From NCBI GenBank assembly GCA_964582085.1, contig CAZOPV010000009.1:62001-126000 (forward strand): a stretch of 64,000 nucleotides of DNA. Reading direction: 5' to 3'. The notes under the pieces were generated by a model, which saw nothing but the letters and a program-made list of their open reading frames with translations, searched no databases and was not told where the DNA came from. This document shows positions 51,798-60,188 of this stretch, one piece after another (the first letter of the stretch is position 1; every line of letters starts with the position of its first letter). The position numbers were made by a program, and so were the translations under genes. The stretch is from JADGNF01 sp964582085 (GTDB lineage: Archaea; Thermoproteota; Bathyarchaeia; Bathyarchaeales; Bathycorpusculaceae).

Positions 51798-51937
51798 GTA
51801 TAGGCCCTTTCTGTAGGGTATTCCTATAGCGGATGCCATATATTGTTTTCTTAAACTCTTAATCAAAACCCAAATTTACATATGCGCAAGTTAACTTACT
51901 TTGAAAGAGCTTTAACTCTAGATGGGAAAAGAGGAGA

Positions 51938-53323
51938 TTAAGAGAGTTTTATGTGCATAGCACGTAAAGCATAAGCCGCAGAGGTTTTCAAACCTGACCG
52001 GCCATAGGTTCCACCTCTACGCAGCATCTTCAAAACATAACGGGGGCGCAGGTAAAATTTCTGGTGTGCTTTATAGCGGATTTCGCGGATTCGCTCCATG
52101 CTCAACCAAGGTGTTTCAAAAGTTGGAGTAGCTGTGTCGTATCTATTGAAGTCGGTCACTCTCAACCAGCCGTTTTTTACCACTTCCTCATACATCGGAG
52201 TTCCAGGATAAGGCGTTGCCACATAGAAACCTATGTCGTCAGGGTCCAAGGAATTGATGAAGTTTATGGTTTCCCAAGCGGTTTCCTCTGTTTCTCCTGG
52301 GAAGCCTATAACGGCGCTAGCAATTGTCATTAAACCCACTTTTTGCGCGATTTTGAAAGCTTGTCTTGTTTCTTCCAGCTTAATTTTTTTGTTCATCTTA
52401 CCCAGAATTTTTTCTGAACCTGATTCCACACCAAACCATACAGTTATACAACCGGCATCACGCATAACAGTTAAGAGTTCTTTATCAACCATATCGACGC
52501 GGGTTTCACAGTCCCAATTGACTTTGAGATTGCGGGCTTTGATCTCCTGACAGAGTTTCAACACGTGATCGCGATTAACAGTAAAGGCATCGTCATAAAA
52601 AGTGAATTGACTTTCACCATATTTATGATTAAGCATCTCCATTTCTTCAACTACTTTTTTGGGTGAGCGCATTCGGTAGGCTCTGCCGAACATACGCACA
52701 GTACTACAAAAATCACACCACTGTACACAGCCTCTGCTTGTGGTAAGTGGAAAGATAATTTTACCCATGCGATGGAACGCTTCCAGTGGAAGCAGATGAT
52801 AAGCAGGAAAAGGCAGAGAGTCCAAGTTGTGTATATATGGTCTATCTTCGTTACGTATGACTGCTCCATCTGAGGATCTGTAAGTTATTCCGAGAACATC
52901 ATTTAGAGGTTTTTTGTTTTGAATCTTTTGCAGAAGCTCTATAAAGGTTGTTTCGCCTTCACGCCGCACTATTATATCCAGCGCGGGACATTCTCTGAGA
53001 GCATTTTGATCCCAAAAACTGACGTGACTTCCGCCCATCAAGGTTATTGCGTTAGGGTGGATTTGTTTGGCTATTGTCAGGAGCTCTTTTGCGCTGTTGT
53101 AAAGCAAAGTAGTGGAGGTTAAACCAATTACATCCGACGATATTTGGCTTATTCGACTTTCGAAGGCAGTTGGAGTGAGTCTTTCTGCTTGACAATCTAT
53201 AACGGTCACTTGGTGTCCTGCTTGTTCAGCAACTGCGCCAAGGTATGCTATACCAAGGGGAATGAAAGGCGGATGGGAATGAGCGTTTCTTGGGTAGGGT
53301 GGATTGACAAGGGTGATTTTCAT
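51938..53323 (-). CDS. B12-binding domain radical SAM protein (copy 2)
   Basis: The 461-residue protein is the same length as copy 1 and matches it through most of its sequence: ITLVNPPYPR, SRGCVQWCDFCSTVRMFGRA, then VESGSEKILGKMNKKIKLEE. The DNA around the CxxxCxxC region is identical for about 50 bases. Both are transcribed leftwards, 140 bases apart, as a tandem duplicate. Functions may be split between related substrates. ATG at 53321-53323. Confidence 0.88.
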   Translation of the reverse strand: MKITLVNPPYPRNAHSHPPFIPLGIAYLGAVAEQAGHQVTVIDCQAERLTPTAFESRISQISSDVIGLTSTTLLYNSAKELLTIAKQIHPNAITLMGGSHVSFWDQNALRECPALDIIVRREGETTFIELLQKIQNKKPLNDVLGITYRSSDGAVIRNEDRPYIHNLDSLPFPAYHLLPLEAFHRMGKIIFPLTTSRGCVQWCDFCSTVRMFGRAYRMRSPKKVVEEMEMLNHKYGESQFTFYDDAFTVNRDHVLKLCQEIKARNLKVNWDCETRVDMVDKELLTVMRDAGCITVWFGVESGSEKILGKMNKKIKLEETRQAFKIAQKVGLMTIASAVIGFPGETEETAWETINFINSLDPDDIGFYVATPYPGTPMYEEVVKNGWLRVTDFNRYDTATPTFETPWLSMERIREIRYKAHQKFYLRPRYVLKMLRRGGTYGRSGLKTSAAYALRAMHIKLS

Positions 53324-53478
53324 GTCAGGTGTATCCTTTTTGTTCTTGGGTTTAAACGTGGAAAAGTAATATATTGTTTTCTTAATTGTCTGCAGGATAG
53401 CTTTTGATTTTAAGAATCACTACGTTTTAATGCTTGTCAGGCTTCCAGACTAAAAGCAAGGTAATTAATAAAAGGCAT

Positions 53479-53506
53479 TCAACACACTACATATGTAGTG
53501 TGTTGA
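53479..53506. promoter_or_regulatory. 28-bp perfect palindrome before the RHH/PurM-like gene
   Basis: TCAACACACTACAT and its exact inverse ATGTAGTGTGTTGA meet at 53492/53493. A TATA-like TTAATAAAA lies at 53465-53473, so the palindrome covers the expected transcription start, and the gene starts four bases later. An autoregulated operator for the encoded RHH protein is the simplest reading. Confidence 0.7.
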
Positions 53507-53510
53507 TCGT

Positions 53511-54443
53511 TTGAAAGTCACAAATGTCCGTGTATCAGACAAACTTATTTCAGACGTAGATAAACTTGCAAAAATGCACGGTCTTAACCGTTCGGAGATT
53601 ATCCGACAAGCATTAACAGTTTATGTACACCTCATTGAAAACATGGGCGCCATACTCAGACCAGCAGCATTTCAAGTAAAACCATCCCAGATTGTATACC
53701 AACGAAGGGGAGATGTATCGATTCTTAAAGTGCCAACCGGCCACGCAATTGTTGTGGGTTCCACATCCTCAGGTGCTGTCGGATCAAAAGAAAGAGATAA
53801 AGTAAAAGTCCAAAGTCGAATTTTAGGAAAATTCTTAGCTAGAGTCGCCCTCATGGACGTAATCACGACAGGCGCGTTTCCTCTGCTTCTGTCAGTTACA
53901 TTGGGTGTAGAGAAAGAACCAACAGGACGGGAAATTACAGAGGGAATAAAGCATGAAATAGCTGTTTTAGGTCTTGAAGCTAATCAGGTTATCATGGAGA
54001 ACACGGAGGATAATTTTGGTACAGAGCAAACGGGTGTTGGCTTAACCGTGGTGGGTTTCGCAAATGAGGCAGAACTGCGATTGGGTAAAACAAAACCATC
54101 TGATTTGGTGGTGGCCGTAGGGCTACCAAAAGTTGGCTACGAAGTTATTCAAGGAGAGGTAAAAGGGGAAATTGCAGACCTGAAAATGGTTACTCTGTTG
54201 TGTCAGAAGAAGTTCATTCATGACATATCACCTGTAGGCACCCTAGGAATAGCTCATGAAGCCAGAATGATGGCTTACGCCGTTGGGCGACAACTCAAAC
54301 TTGCAGAAGAGGTAAACTTGGATTTGGAGAAAACCGCTGGACCCGCCACCGTTGTTCTAGTTACGGTTGGCAACGAAAAACTGGGTGAGTTAAAGTCACT
54401 TCTTGGAAAACTTCCAGTTACGGTTGTTGGAGAAATACTATGA
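53511..54443 (+). CDS. Ribbon-helix-helix protein with PurM-like domain
   Basis: TTG start at 53511, 310 residues. The first 45 form a ribbon-helix-helix (KVTNVRVSDKLISDVDKLAK, then GLNRSEIIRQALTVYVH). The rest looks like an AIR-synthase/PurM-like fold: GSTSSGAVGSKERDKVKVQS, RVALMDVITTGAFPLLLSV and DLVVAVGLPKVGYEVIQG. Fusions of these two are rare; it may sense a nucleotide or small molecule and act on its own palindrome. The PurM-like call is from pattern only. Confidence 0.62.
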   Translation: MKVTNVRVSDKLISDVDKLAKMHGLNRSEIIRQALTVYVHLIENMGAILRPAAFQVKPSQIVYQRRGDVSILKVPTGHAIVVGSTSSGAVGSKERDKVKVQSRILGKFLARVALMDVITTGAFPLLLSVTLGVEKEPTGREITEGIKHEIAVLGLEANQVIMENTEDNFGTEQTGVGLTVVGFANEAELRLGKTKPSDLVVAVGLPKVGYEVIQGEVKGEIADLKMVTLLCQKKFIHDISPVGTLGIAHEARMMAYAVGRQLKLAEEVNLDLEKTAGPATVVLVTVGNEKLGELKSLLGKLPVTVVGEIL

Positions 54444-54595
54444 AATAAAAAGAGAGGAAATGAATCTTATGTATTTGATTTTACCATTTTAGATCAAACG
54501 AAAGCGGGATTCAGAGGTGTCAGAAATTGCAAATAACATTATCTTCTCAAAGAAGAAAAAGGGAGCATATTGTTGAGAGGGAATGAATGAAAATT

Positions 54596-55363
54596 TTAGG
54601 CGCTTATTTTTGGTGGAGGCTTAACCCGCCTACCCAGTTTTATCCGCAACGCTATGCGATACAGCTTCCTTAATGATTTGACTAGTTGTTCGAGGCTGGG
54701 TGATTCGCTGTAAATGAGCGGAATATGTTCGTATAACGCAAGCTGAATTGCGGTCTCGTCGGGCTTCGTTTTGTGGAAAACCACCACGCGTGGTTTGAGG
54801 CTGCTAACTCTAACAACCATCATGGAGAAGATAGGATTTTCCACATTGGTAAAAATTAGTGCGCGTTCAGTAGTTGCCCCGAACAATTGTGTATATTCTT
54901 GTCCACTGAGAGCTTCTACGGCTCTGCGACTATCAACAACTGTGTAGCCGTGGACCTCTTTTACATACTTTTCTGCACCTGTAATTACTTCGCCGTTGAT
55001 GGCTTTACATAGATATTCTACGCGCACGGGAATTGGGAATTCACGCAGATCAACAATTGCCATGCTGGGTGAGCTTGTCAGTTTGGCAAATTCTCTTATG
55101 AAGCGACTACCTTTTTCCTCGTCAATTTGCAGTAAGGACAGCACAAAGCGACGGATGAATTTTGCGCCGGGGCTTTTACGTCTGCCACTTTCGTAGTCAC
55201 TGATGACACTAGCTGAGAGCGCCATTTTTTCACTGAGGGTAATTTGGGAAACCGCAAAAAGTTCTCGCCATTTGCGCATAGTCGCACCTGGTTTGCTGGA
55301 AAGTATAACCTCGCCAGCTATGCGCCGAGCCAAAATTTCGCGAAGACTTGGGGAAATTGACAT
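54596..55363 (-). CDS. Helix-turn-helix transcriptional regulator (COG1709-like)
   Basis: The 255-residue protein has an XRE-type helix-turn-helix (MRKWRELFAVSQITLSEKMA, then LSASVISDYESGRRKSPG). A C-terminal domain of about 150 residues with strands and helices follows (GATTERALIFTNVENPIFSM, VVVFHKTKPDETAIQLALYE). This layout matches COG1709 archaeal predicted regulators; ligand and targets are unknown. It is divergent from pyrF, which it might control. ATG at 55361-55363. Confidence 0.8.
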   Translation of the reverse strand: MSISPSLREILARRIAGEVILSSKPGATMRKWRELFAVSQITLSEKMALSASVISDYESGRRKSPGAKFIRRFVLSLLQIDEEKGSRFIREFAKLTSSPSMAIVDLREFPIPVRVEYLCKAINGEVITGAEKYVKEVHGYTVVDSRRAVEALSGQEYTQLFGATTERALIFTNVENPIFSMMVVRVSSLKPRVVVFHKTKPDETAIQLALYEHIPLIYSESPSLEQLVKSLRKLYRIALRIKLGRRVKPPPKISA

Positions 55364-55528
55364 GAATAGGACAACCTTTACGTTTGCGTTTTCACTGCGC
55401 CATTGAAATATAAAACTGTACCGCTTTTTCTGTAAACTACGCCGGCAGTTCTTTGCCTGAACACAAAGGTTAATGCCACCATTGCCTGAATAATCATAAG
55501 GTGCAATATAGTGTCTTTCAAAACGAAG

Positions 55529-56281
55529 ATGGCTAAAGTTTCTCGTAAAAAGCAGTCCAATATAGTTTTAGCTTTGGATCTTCCGTTCCAGAACCCAAAA
55601 GAACACCAAAGTCTTTGCACTAAAGCCCAGTGTATTCTCGATATTGTAAGCCCGCACATATGTGCCGTTAAAATTAATCATCACCTTACTCTACCACTGG
55701 GTGTTTTTGACGGCGTCCAAACCTTGGTAAATCAAGCTCACCAGGCAGGTTTGCTCACCATTATGGACGCAAAAGTTAATGACATTGGCGCCACTAATCA
55801 AACTATAGCTGAATACTATTATGAAGCAGGCTTTGATGCACTTATAGTTAACCCCTTCATTGGTTGGGAAGAAGGGCTGAAACCAATTTTTGATGTAGCA
55901 GAGAAACTTGGACGTGGAATAATACTGCTGACGTATATGAGCCACAAGGGAGCAGTGGAAGGCTATGGGCAAACAGTTATTGACGCTGAAACAAGGGCAG
56001 AAATTAAACAGTATCTTGCTTTTGCTTATAAGGCACTTAAATACAGTGCAGACGGTGTCGTTGTAGGTGCCACTGTGCCCGACACAATCCGTGAAGTACA
56101 CCAAATTCTTGGTTCAAGGGTACCTATCTATTCTCCTGGCGTAGGTGCTCAAGGCGGTGATGTGTTAGCAGCCATTAAAGCGGGTGCAAGTTATCTTATT
56201 GTTGGCAGGGAAATTGTTCGAGCTGCTAATCCTCAAGTTGCCGCTGAGAAACTTAAACTGTCTACAAAAACAACTACTTAA
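55529..56281 (+). CDS. pyrF: Orotidine 5'-phosphate decarboxylase
   Basis: About 250 residues with the OMP decarboxylase core NIVLALDLPF, MDAKVNDIGATN (the Asp-Lys-Asp catalytic set in DAKxxDI) and GVGAQGGD near the C-terminus. It makes UMP in pyrimidine synthesis. ATG 55529 is chosen; GTG 55511 would add six residues. The form is of the larger PyrF group with an added loop (EQLGRGIILLTYMSHKGAVE region). No other pyrimidine gene is next to it. Confidence 0.9.
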   Translation: MAKVSRKKQSNIVLALDLPFQNPKEHQSLCTKAQCILDIVSPHICAVKINHHLTLPLGVFDGVQTLVNQAHQAGLLTIMDAKVNDIGATNQTIAEYYYEAGFDALIVNPFIGWEEGLKPIFDVAEKLGRGIILLTYMSHKGAVEGYGQTVIDAETRAEIKQYLAFAYKALKYSADGVVVGATVPDTIREVHQILGSRVPIYSPGVGAQGGDVLAAIKAGASYLIVGREIVRAANPQVAAEKLKLSTKTTT

Positions 56282-56320
56282 AAAACTAAAAACAGAAAAT
56301 TGGAGAAGGGGTGTTGAGGT

Positions 56321-56473
56321 TTATCTGCCACGTTTTTCCCAAAGTTCTTTCTTTAACAAATCTCTAACGGATGATCTTATAACGGAGCTTCGGCTTGGAT
56401 ACATGTTTGCCCGCACGAGTTCGTCTAGCCCTTCAAGATATGCTTCAGGTAATAGTACAGTTACTAGTTTCAC
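56321..56473 (-). CDS. 50-residue ribbon-helix-helix protein
   Basis: GTG start at 56471-56473, seven bases after GGAGG (56481-56485). The sequence MKLVTVLLPEAYLEGLDELV then RANMYPSRSSVIRSSVRDLL is a ParD/NikR-type RHH fold with a short basic tail (KKELWEKRGR). It faces pyrF convergently. A near-palindrome lies upstream, so it is probably autoregulated. No toxin gene is adjacent, so the antitoxin reading is not supported. Confidence 0.72.
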   Translation of the reverse strand: MKLVTVLLPEAYLEGLDELVRANMYPSRSSVIRSSVRDLLKKELWEKRGR

Positions 56474-56489
56474 GCTTAATCCTCCCTTT

Positions 56490-56509
56490 CATATTATGAT
56501 TATAATATG
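56490..56509 (-). promoter_or_regulatory. Near-palindrome operator before the small RHH gene
   Basis: CATATTAT at 56490-56497 and ATAATATG at 56502-56509 are exact inverse halves with a 4-base centre. They lie 16 bases before the GTG start and overlap AT-rich promoter sequence. RHH proteins commonly bind such sites. Confidence 0.5.
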
Positions 56510-57010
56510 TGGCAAATATAAAATTTGACCCGGCTTTCTACGCAGAAACTGTTATCATTTACCCAAGATAATAGGGCTTTTAGGGAAATAATGTAAACGT
56601 TGTAAGTCAAAACAGATCACATCTTAACATATAGAAGTCATGTTGCTTCTAAATTTGCGTGGTAGCTCTTGTTTTATGTAAAACCCTATTGTAAATTAAA
56701 AGTTTCATCAAACTTTTTATAGTGATCTATGCAGTTGATCTGAAGAATAACTTTCTTAGAAGTCTTGAAAGGAAACGCTAAAAATTCGGAACCACAAATT
56801 TGTAGAGAACATCTCCTAAGTACGAGCGCAACTAGTTTTTAACAATCTGGTATTACTAAGCATCAATCTATAGATTATGTTATTTCTCGAATATGTTTAG
56901 CTCGCAGGTTTTGGGTGAAATTCTGATACATAAAACGCGAAACGGTTGACAAAGATGAAGTAGAGTTAAATCTGTGAAGGTGTATTTAGCGTTTGGGCAG
57001 TGTTAAATCC
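56510..57010. other. Intergenic region of about 500 bases
   Basis: No gene is supported here. The sequence is AT-rich, with several TATA-like stretches (for example TTTTTATAGTG near 56715) but no matching start. A non-coding RNA is possible; nothing folds strikingly by eye. Confidence 0.35.
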
Positions 57011-57337
57011 ATGTTCAGAGTCAGAGTTCAAAAAATCGAATCAACCCGTGACTTAGATGGCAACTTGGGGAAACGTATAGAACTAATTGAAGAGCGCGAA
57101 GTTCAAAATTTTGTCATGAGACCTCAAACGGACGAAGCGAAAATGGTACAAGACCTCATGCAGACGTTGCAACAGCAAATTCCCATATTAGGACAGAGAC
57201 AACAGTTGGCGTTTCCAAAGATAATTTTATTTTTGACTGAACACGAATATGACAGGTTGGGCATAAACTTTGACGTAAACCAAATCTATCAAGTAACTCT
57301 AGAGAATCAAGGAATCAAGTTCACGAAAGTTTCATGA
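57011..57337 (+). CDS. Conserved hypothetical protein (tentatively arcadin-1-like)
   Basis: ATG 57011, 108 residues: FRVRVQKIESTRDLDGNLGK, a basic/acidic helix, and a C-terminal strand region KIILFLTEHEYDRLGINFDV, NQIYQVTLENQGIKFTKVS. The FPKIILFLT..EY..LG..FDVNQIY pattern is reminiscent of proteins annotated as arcadin-1 family, a partner of crenactin, but this is from memory and tentative. It overlaps the next, convergent gene by 17 bases. Confidence 0.5.
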   Translation: MFRVRVQKIESTRDLDGNLGKRIELIEEREVQNFVMRPQTDEAKMVQDLMQTLQQQIPILGQRQQLAFPKIILFLTEHEYDRLGINFDVNQIYQVTLENQGIKFTKVS

Positions 57338-57656
57338 TTGAACTACGTACTTGCGCCAACGCGGTGTGCTTTGGATGAAAAGACAAAACGTACATCATAT
57401 TTCTTAAGCGCGCCGCAATTTCCTGTAGGTCACCTGTTTTTCCTTCATCACAGTAGATAGGTATGGGTTCTTCGTTACCATACTCGTAGTAAACATAAAT
57501 TTGTGGGTATCCATGCTGTTGGGGAACCACCGAAAAGCCCAAGTTGAGCTGATTCGCCGTTTTTTCAGCCGCGACCCGCACAGACTGAAGTCTCTGTTTG
57601 GGAGCGGATATATTTGAAGCACAGAGCACAAGTTTGCCCGTGTAGTTTCTGAGCAT
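57321..57656 (-). CDS. Conserved hypothetical protein
   Basis: From ATG 57656 (LRNYTGKLVLCASNISAPKQ) the protein has 111 residues with a beta-rich middle (PQIYVYYEYGNEEPIPIYCD) and a helical end. I do not recognise the family. The frame could begin earlier at 57686, but ATG 57656 is the cleaner start. It overlaps the previous gene convergently at its 3' end. Confidence 0.5.
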   Translation of the reverse strand: MLRNYTGKLVLCASNISAPKQRLQSVRVAAEKTANQLNLGFSVVPQQHGYPQIYVYYEYGNEEPIPIYCDEGKTGDLQEIAARLRNMMYVLSFHPKHTALAQVRSSIMKLS

Positions 57657-57748
57657 AATTTCTCCACCGAACAACGTGTTTGCCACCGAACGCTTTTAAG
57701 GCGTGTGTGTGAACGACCTAAATGCACAGGTGAGGGAGTGCAGTTAAA

Positions 57749-58024
57749 GTGAAAACCCGTGTACACGTCTTTATCAGTGGTAGAGTCCAAGGTGTCTTTT
57801 TTAGACAAGCCACCAAACGTGAAGCAGATAGTTTAGGCTTGAAGGGGTGGGTGCGCAACTTACCCGATGGCAAAGTGGAAGCTGTTTTTGAGGGAGAAGA
57901 AGACGCAGTCAAAATGCTCTTGGAGTTTGTTAATCAAGGTCCGCCTAGAGCTAAAGTTTCAAAAGTGAATGTAACGTGGGAAGAACCCACAGGCGAATTT
58001 AGAGCTTTCAGAATAGCCTACTAA
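57749..58024 (+). CDS. acyP: Acylphosphatase
   Basis: The 91-residue protein matches acylphosphatase throughout: RVHVFISGRVQGVFFRQATK holds the catalytic Arg in the phosphate loop, and LKGWVRNLPDGKVEAVFEGE has the catalytic Asn. It hydrolyses acyl phosphates such as carbamoyl phosphate. GTG start at 57749. Length is exactly that of the family. Confidence 0.96.
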   Translation: MKTRVHVFISGRVQGVFFRQATKREADSLGLKGWVRNLPDGKVEAVFEGEEDAVKMLLEFVNQGPPRAKVSKVNVTWEEPTGEFRAFRIAY

Positions 58025-58098
58025 GTATCATTGGAAAGGATAAATTAAACATAGCTTAAACTAAGGCCAGCACAGAACAAAGATTGGTTTAGTGGCCA

Positions 58099-58403
58099 GT
58101 CCCGAAAAATAGCAAAGCCAACTTGCTTGTGACACAGATACTCCCGGCGCAGAAAACAGAAATTATCAAACAAAAAAATTCTGCCTCTATAAACGGGACG
58201 CTGCTCCCTCCTTGGACTGCCGCCTCTGCAAAACATTTAGCAATCACCAATGCGCACTTAACGACGACGTGAAAAGGGGTTAGCCGAAGTTGGATGACGT
58301 AGATGCTATTGTGTTTAGCTTGCCTGTGTATTTGTATTGTCCAATAGCGAAAATTAAACTCCTCTTTGACAGACTTCGACTCTATGTTGAATCAAAAAGT
58401 TGA
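58099..58403 (+). pseudogene. Decayed flavodoxin/Isf-type flavoprotein gene
   Basis: In one frame the DNA reads KNSKANLLVTQI then KTEIIKQ. After a shift it gives LDCRLCKTFSNHQCALNDDV, then a TAG at 58281-58283, then LDDVDAIVFSLPVYLYCPIA and KIKLLFDRLRLYVESKS. The order CRLC...NDDV...ADAIVFxxPVY...FLDR is that of iron-sulfur flavoproteins and WrbA-like FMN reductases. Frameshift and stop make it dead. Up to 58594 a weak MALVEKVLVKTYEKTK may be its lost C-terminus. Confidence 0.68.
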
Positions 58404-58594
58404 AAGGCAAAAAGCTAAGTTATTTCATCTGACGAAAAACCAGAAGCATGTATCCACATGGTGGAAACGTAGTATTAGTGATGGCGCTGGTTGAAAAAGT
58501 TCTGGTTAAAACCTACGAAAAAACAAAGTGACAAAGCAAACTGAAGCACTGAATGTGCGTTTGAAATTGGAAACGCCTTGAAGTAGAACAGTGG

Positions 58595-59056
58595 TTAACT
58601 TTTTTTCTTGTAAACTCTGAAGTGGCTGTCTCTACCTGCACTTATATATTCACCGCCAATTCCACGCACTGTTGAGGCGATTTTTGCAAAATTCTCGGAA
58701 CCTAAGAACTGTTTGGGCTTAATTATCACGTAATCATTTTTTTCTTCAAAGCTCAGTAAACTGTCTAATTCTGGGGAAAACACCATCCTGATGTTTTCAA
58801 CCGCGGAGCTGGAACTTTTTGTGGTTTGAGCCGGTGGAGCCACAATTTTTGATGTAGACGATAGAGGTGTTGGAGTGGCGGTGGATGGTTTAGGTGAAGC
58901 CACACTTACTTGGGATTTGCTGGTAATTTGACCTGTTGTCATGAACTTCAATGATTCTGAAACGGTTTTGAGGTCTTCAGCGACATTCTTTAATACAGAA
59001 AGAATATCGTCAATTCGACCAATAAGTTGTTCTATCTTCTCTTTGTCAGCACTCAT
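58595..59056 (-). CDS. Coiled-coil protein with Ser/Thr/Pro linker and C-terminal domain
   Basis: The 153-residue protein begins with a heptad-like helix (KIEQLIGRIDDILSVLKNVA, EDLKTVSESLKFM). A Ser/Thr/Pro-rich linker (about 50-85) follows. A small conserved domain, DYVIIKPKQFLGSENFAKIA then STVRGIGGEYISAGRDSHFR, ends the protein. It is soluble. No function can be named. It is divergent from rtcA with about 50 bases between starts. Confidence 0.6.
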   Translation of the reverse strand: MSADKEKIEQLIGRIDDILSVLKNVAEDLKTVSESLKFMTTGQITSKSQVSVASPKPSTATPTPLSSTSKIVAPPAQTTKSSSSAVENIRMVFSPELDSLLSFEEKNDYVIIKPKQFLGSENFAKIASTVRGIGGEYISAGRDSHFRVYKKKS

Positions 59057-59108
59057 AACATCTTCCCCATTGACATGGCTCTAAAATACTTAAAGAGCAC
59101 ATTATTAT

Positions 59109-60188
59109 TTGAAACTTGTCATCCAAAAACACGTTAAGAGGTTGTCCCGCTTGATTGAGATTGACGGAAGCAAAAAAAGTGGAAGCGGCACCATATTACG
59201 CATCGCCATCGCTTTAGCCGCCATCAAAGGTGAAGCGCTCTACATTCATAACATAAGACAAAACCGACCACAAGCGGGCTTAAAACCACAACATTTGGAA
59301 GCAGTGCTAACCGCTGCAAAACTCTGTAGAGCCGAAATACAAGGAGCAACTTTGAGTAGCCGCGAATTGTACTTTAAACCTAAGACTATATTTGGCGGAA
59401 AAGTAGAAGCGGAAATTGGAACCGCAGGAAGCATACCCATGCTGTTCCTGACGATCTTGCCCATTTGTCTGTTTGCTAAAGAACCCGTACATTTACACGT
59501 AACAAAGGGGGGAACTGATACTTCTCATGCTCCAACCATAAACTATCTACGTTATGTTTTCTTGCCATCTCTTAGACGGATAGGTGTGGAAGCAGAAATA
59601 GAGGTAAAAAAATATGGTTATTACCCAAAAGGCATGGGTGAAGCCACACTCAATGTAAAACCAAAAAGGAAACTGCAACCGTTCCATTTAGAAACGTTTG
59701 GCAGACTACAAAGTATAGATGGGATTTCTGTGTGCACATTCCTCGGAGACAAAAAAGTTGCTGAGCGGCAAGCTAAAGCAGCCAAAGATCATCTTGCAAC
59801 TAAAGAAGTAAATGTGGATATACGGGTAGTAAACGACAGATCCAATCCCCAACAGAAAGGGAGCAGTATTACACTCTGGGCACAAACAGACAGAGGGGTT
59901 ATCATTGGCTCTGATGCAATAGGAGAACTTGGCAAATCCAGCGAAAGCATAGGAACTGCTGTTGCCAAAAAACTCAACACAGAAATTTTAACCGCCCCCA
60001 CAGTTGATGCTCATTTGGCAGATATGCTGATTCCATATGTAGCATTAACAAAGGGGACTTCTGTTTTCCTAACTCGCACTGTGTCGGAGCATTTAGAAAC
60101 AAATATTTGGCTGGCAGAAACAATTCTCAATTCAAAATTTAACATTAAAAAAACTGATGCACTTTACAGGGTTGAAAAAGTTGGCTAA
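59109..60188 (+). CDS. rtcA: RNA 3'-terminal phosphate cyclase
   Basis: The 359-residue enzyme shows RtcA marks: EIDGSKKSGSGTILRIAIAL, NIRQNRPQAGLKPQHLEAV, and the late TVSEHLETNIWLAET around the adenylated His. It makes RNA 2',3'-cyclic phosphate ends with ATP. TTG at 59109 is the open start; TTG 59144 or 59153 nearer IEIDGS are alternatives. Its end overlaps the start of trm5 by 32 bases. Confidence 0.94.
   Translation: MKLVIQKHVKRLSRLIEIDGSKKSGSGTILRIAIALAAIKGEALYIHNIRQNRPQAGLKPQHLEAVLTAAKLCRAEIQGATLSSRELYFKPKTIFGGKVEAEIGTAGSIPMLFLTILPICLFAKEPVHLHVTKGGTDTSHAPTINYLRYVFLPSLRRIGVEAEIEVKKYGYYPKGMGEATLNVKPKRKLQPFHLETFGRLQSIDGISVCTFLGDKKVAERQAKAAKDHLATKEVNVDIRVVNDRSNPQQKGSSITLWAQTDRGVIIGSDAIGELGKSSESIGTAVAKKLNTEILTAPTVDAHLADMLIPYVALTKGTSVFLTRTVSEHLETNIWLAETILNSKFNIKKTDALYRVEKVG

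Noticed and set aside
51798..51866. 23-residue extension of B12 radical SAM copy 1
   Set aside because: Copy 2 starts at the equivalent of ATG 51797, so the extension is leader.
56321..56473. Toxin-antitoxin pair including the small RHH protein
   Set aside because: No toxin-like frame lies next to it on either side.
58281..58283. In-frame TAG as a possible pyrrolysine codon in the flavoprotein gene
   Set aside because: The upstream part also has a frameshift, the position is not conserved and no Pyl genes are in the window; simple decay explains it.
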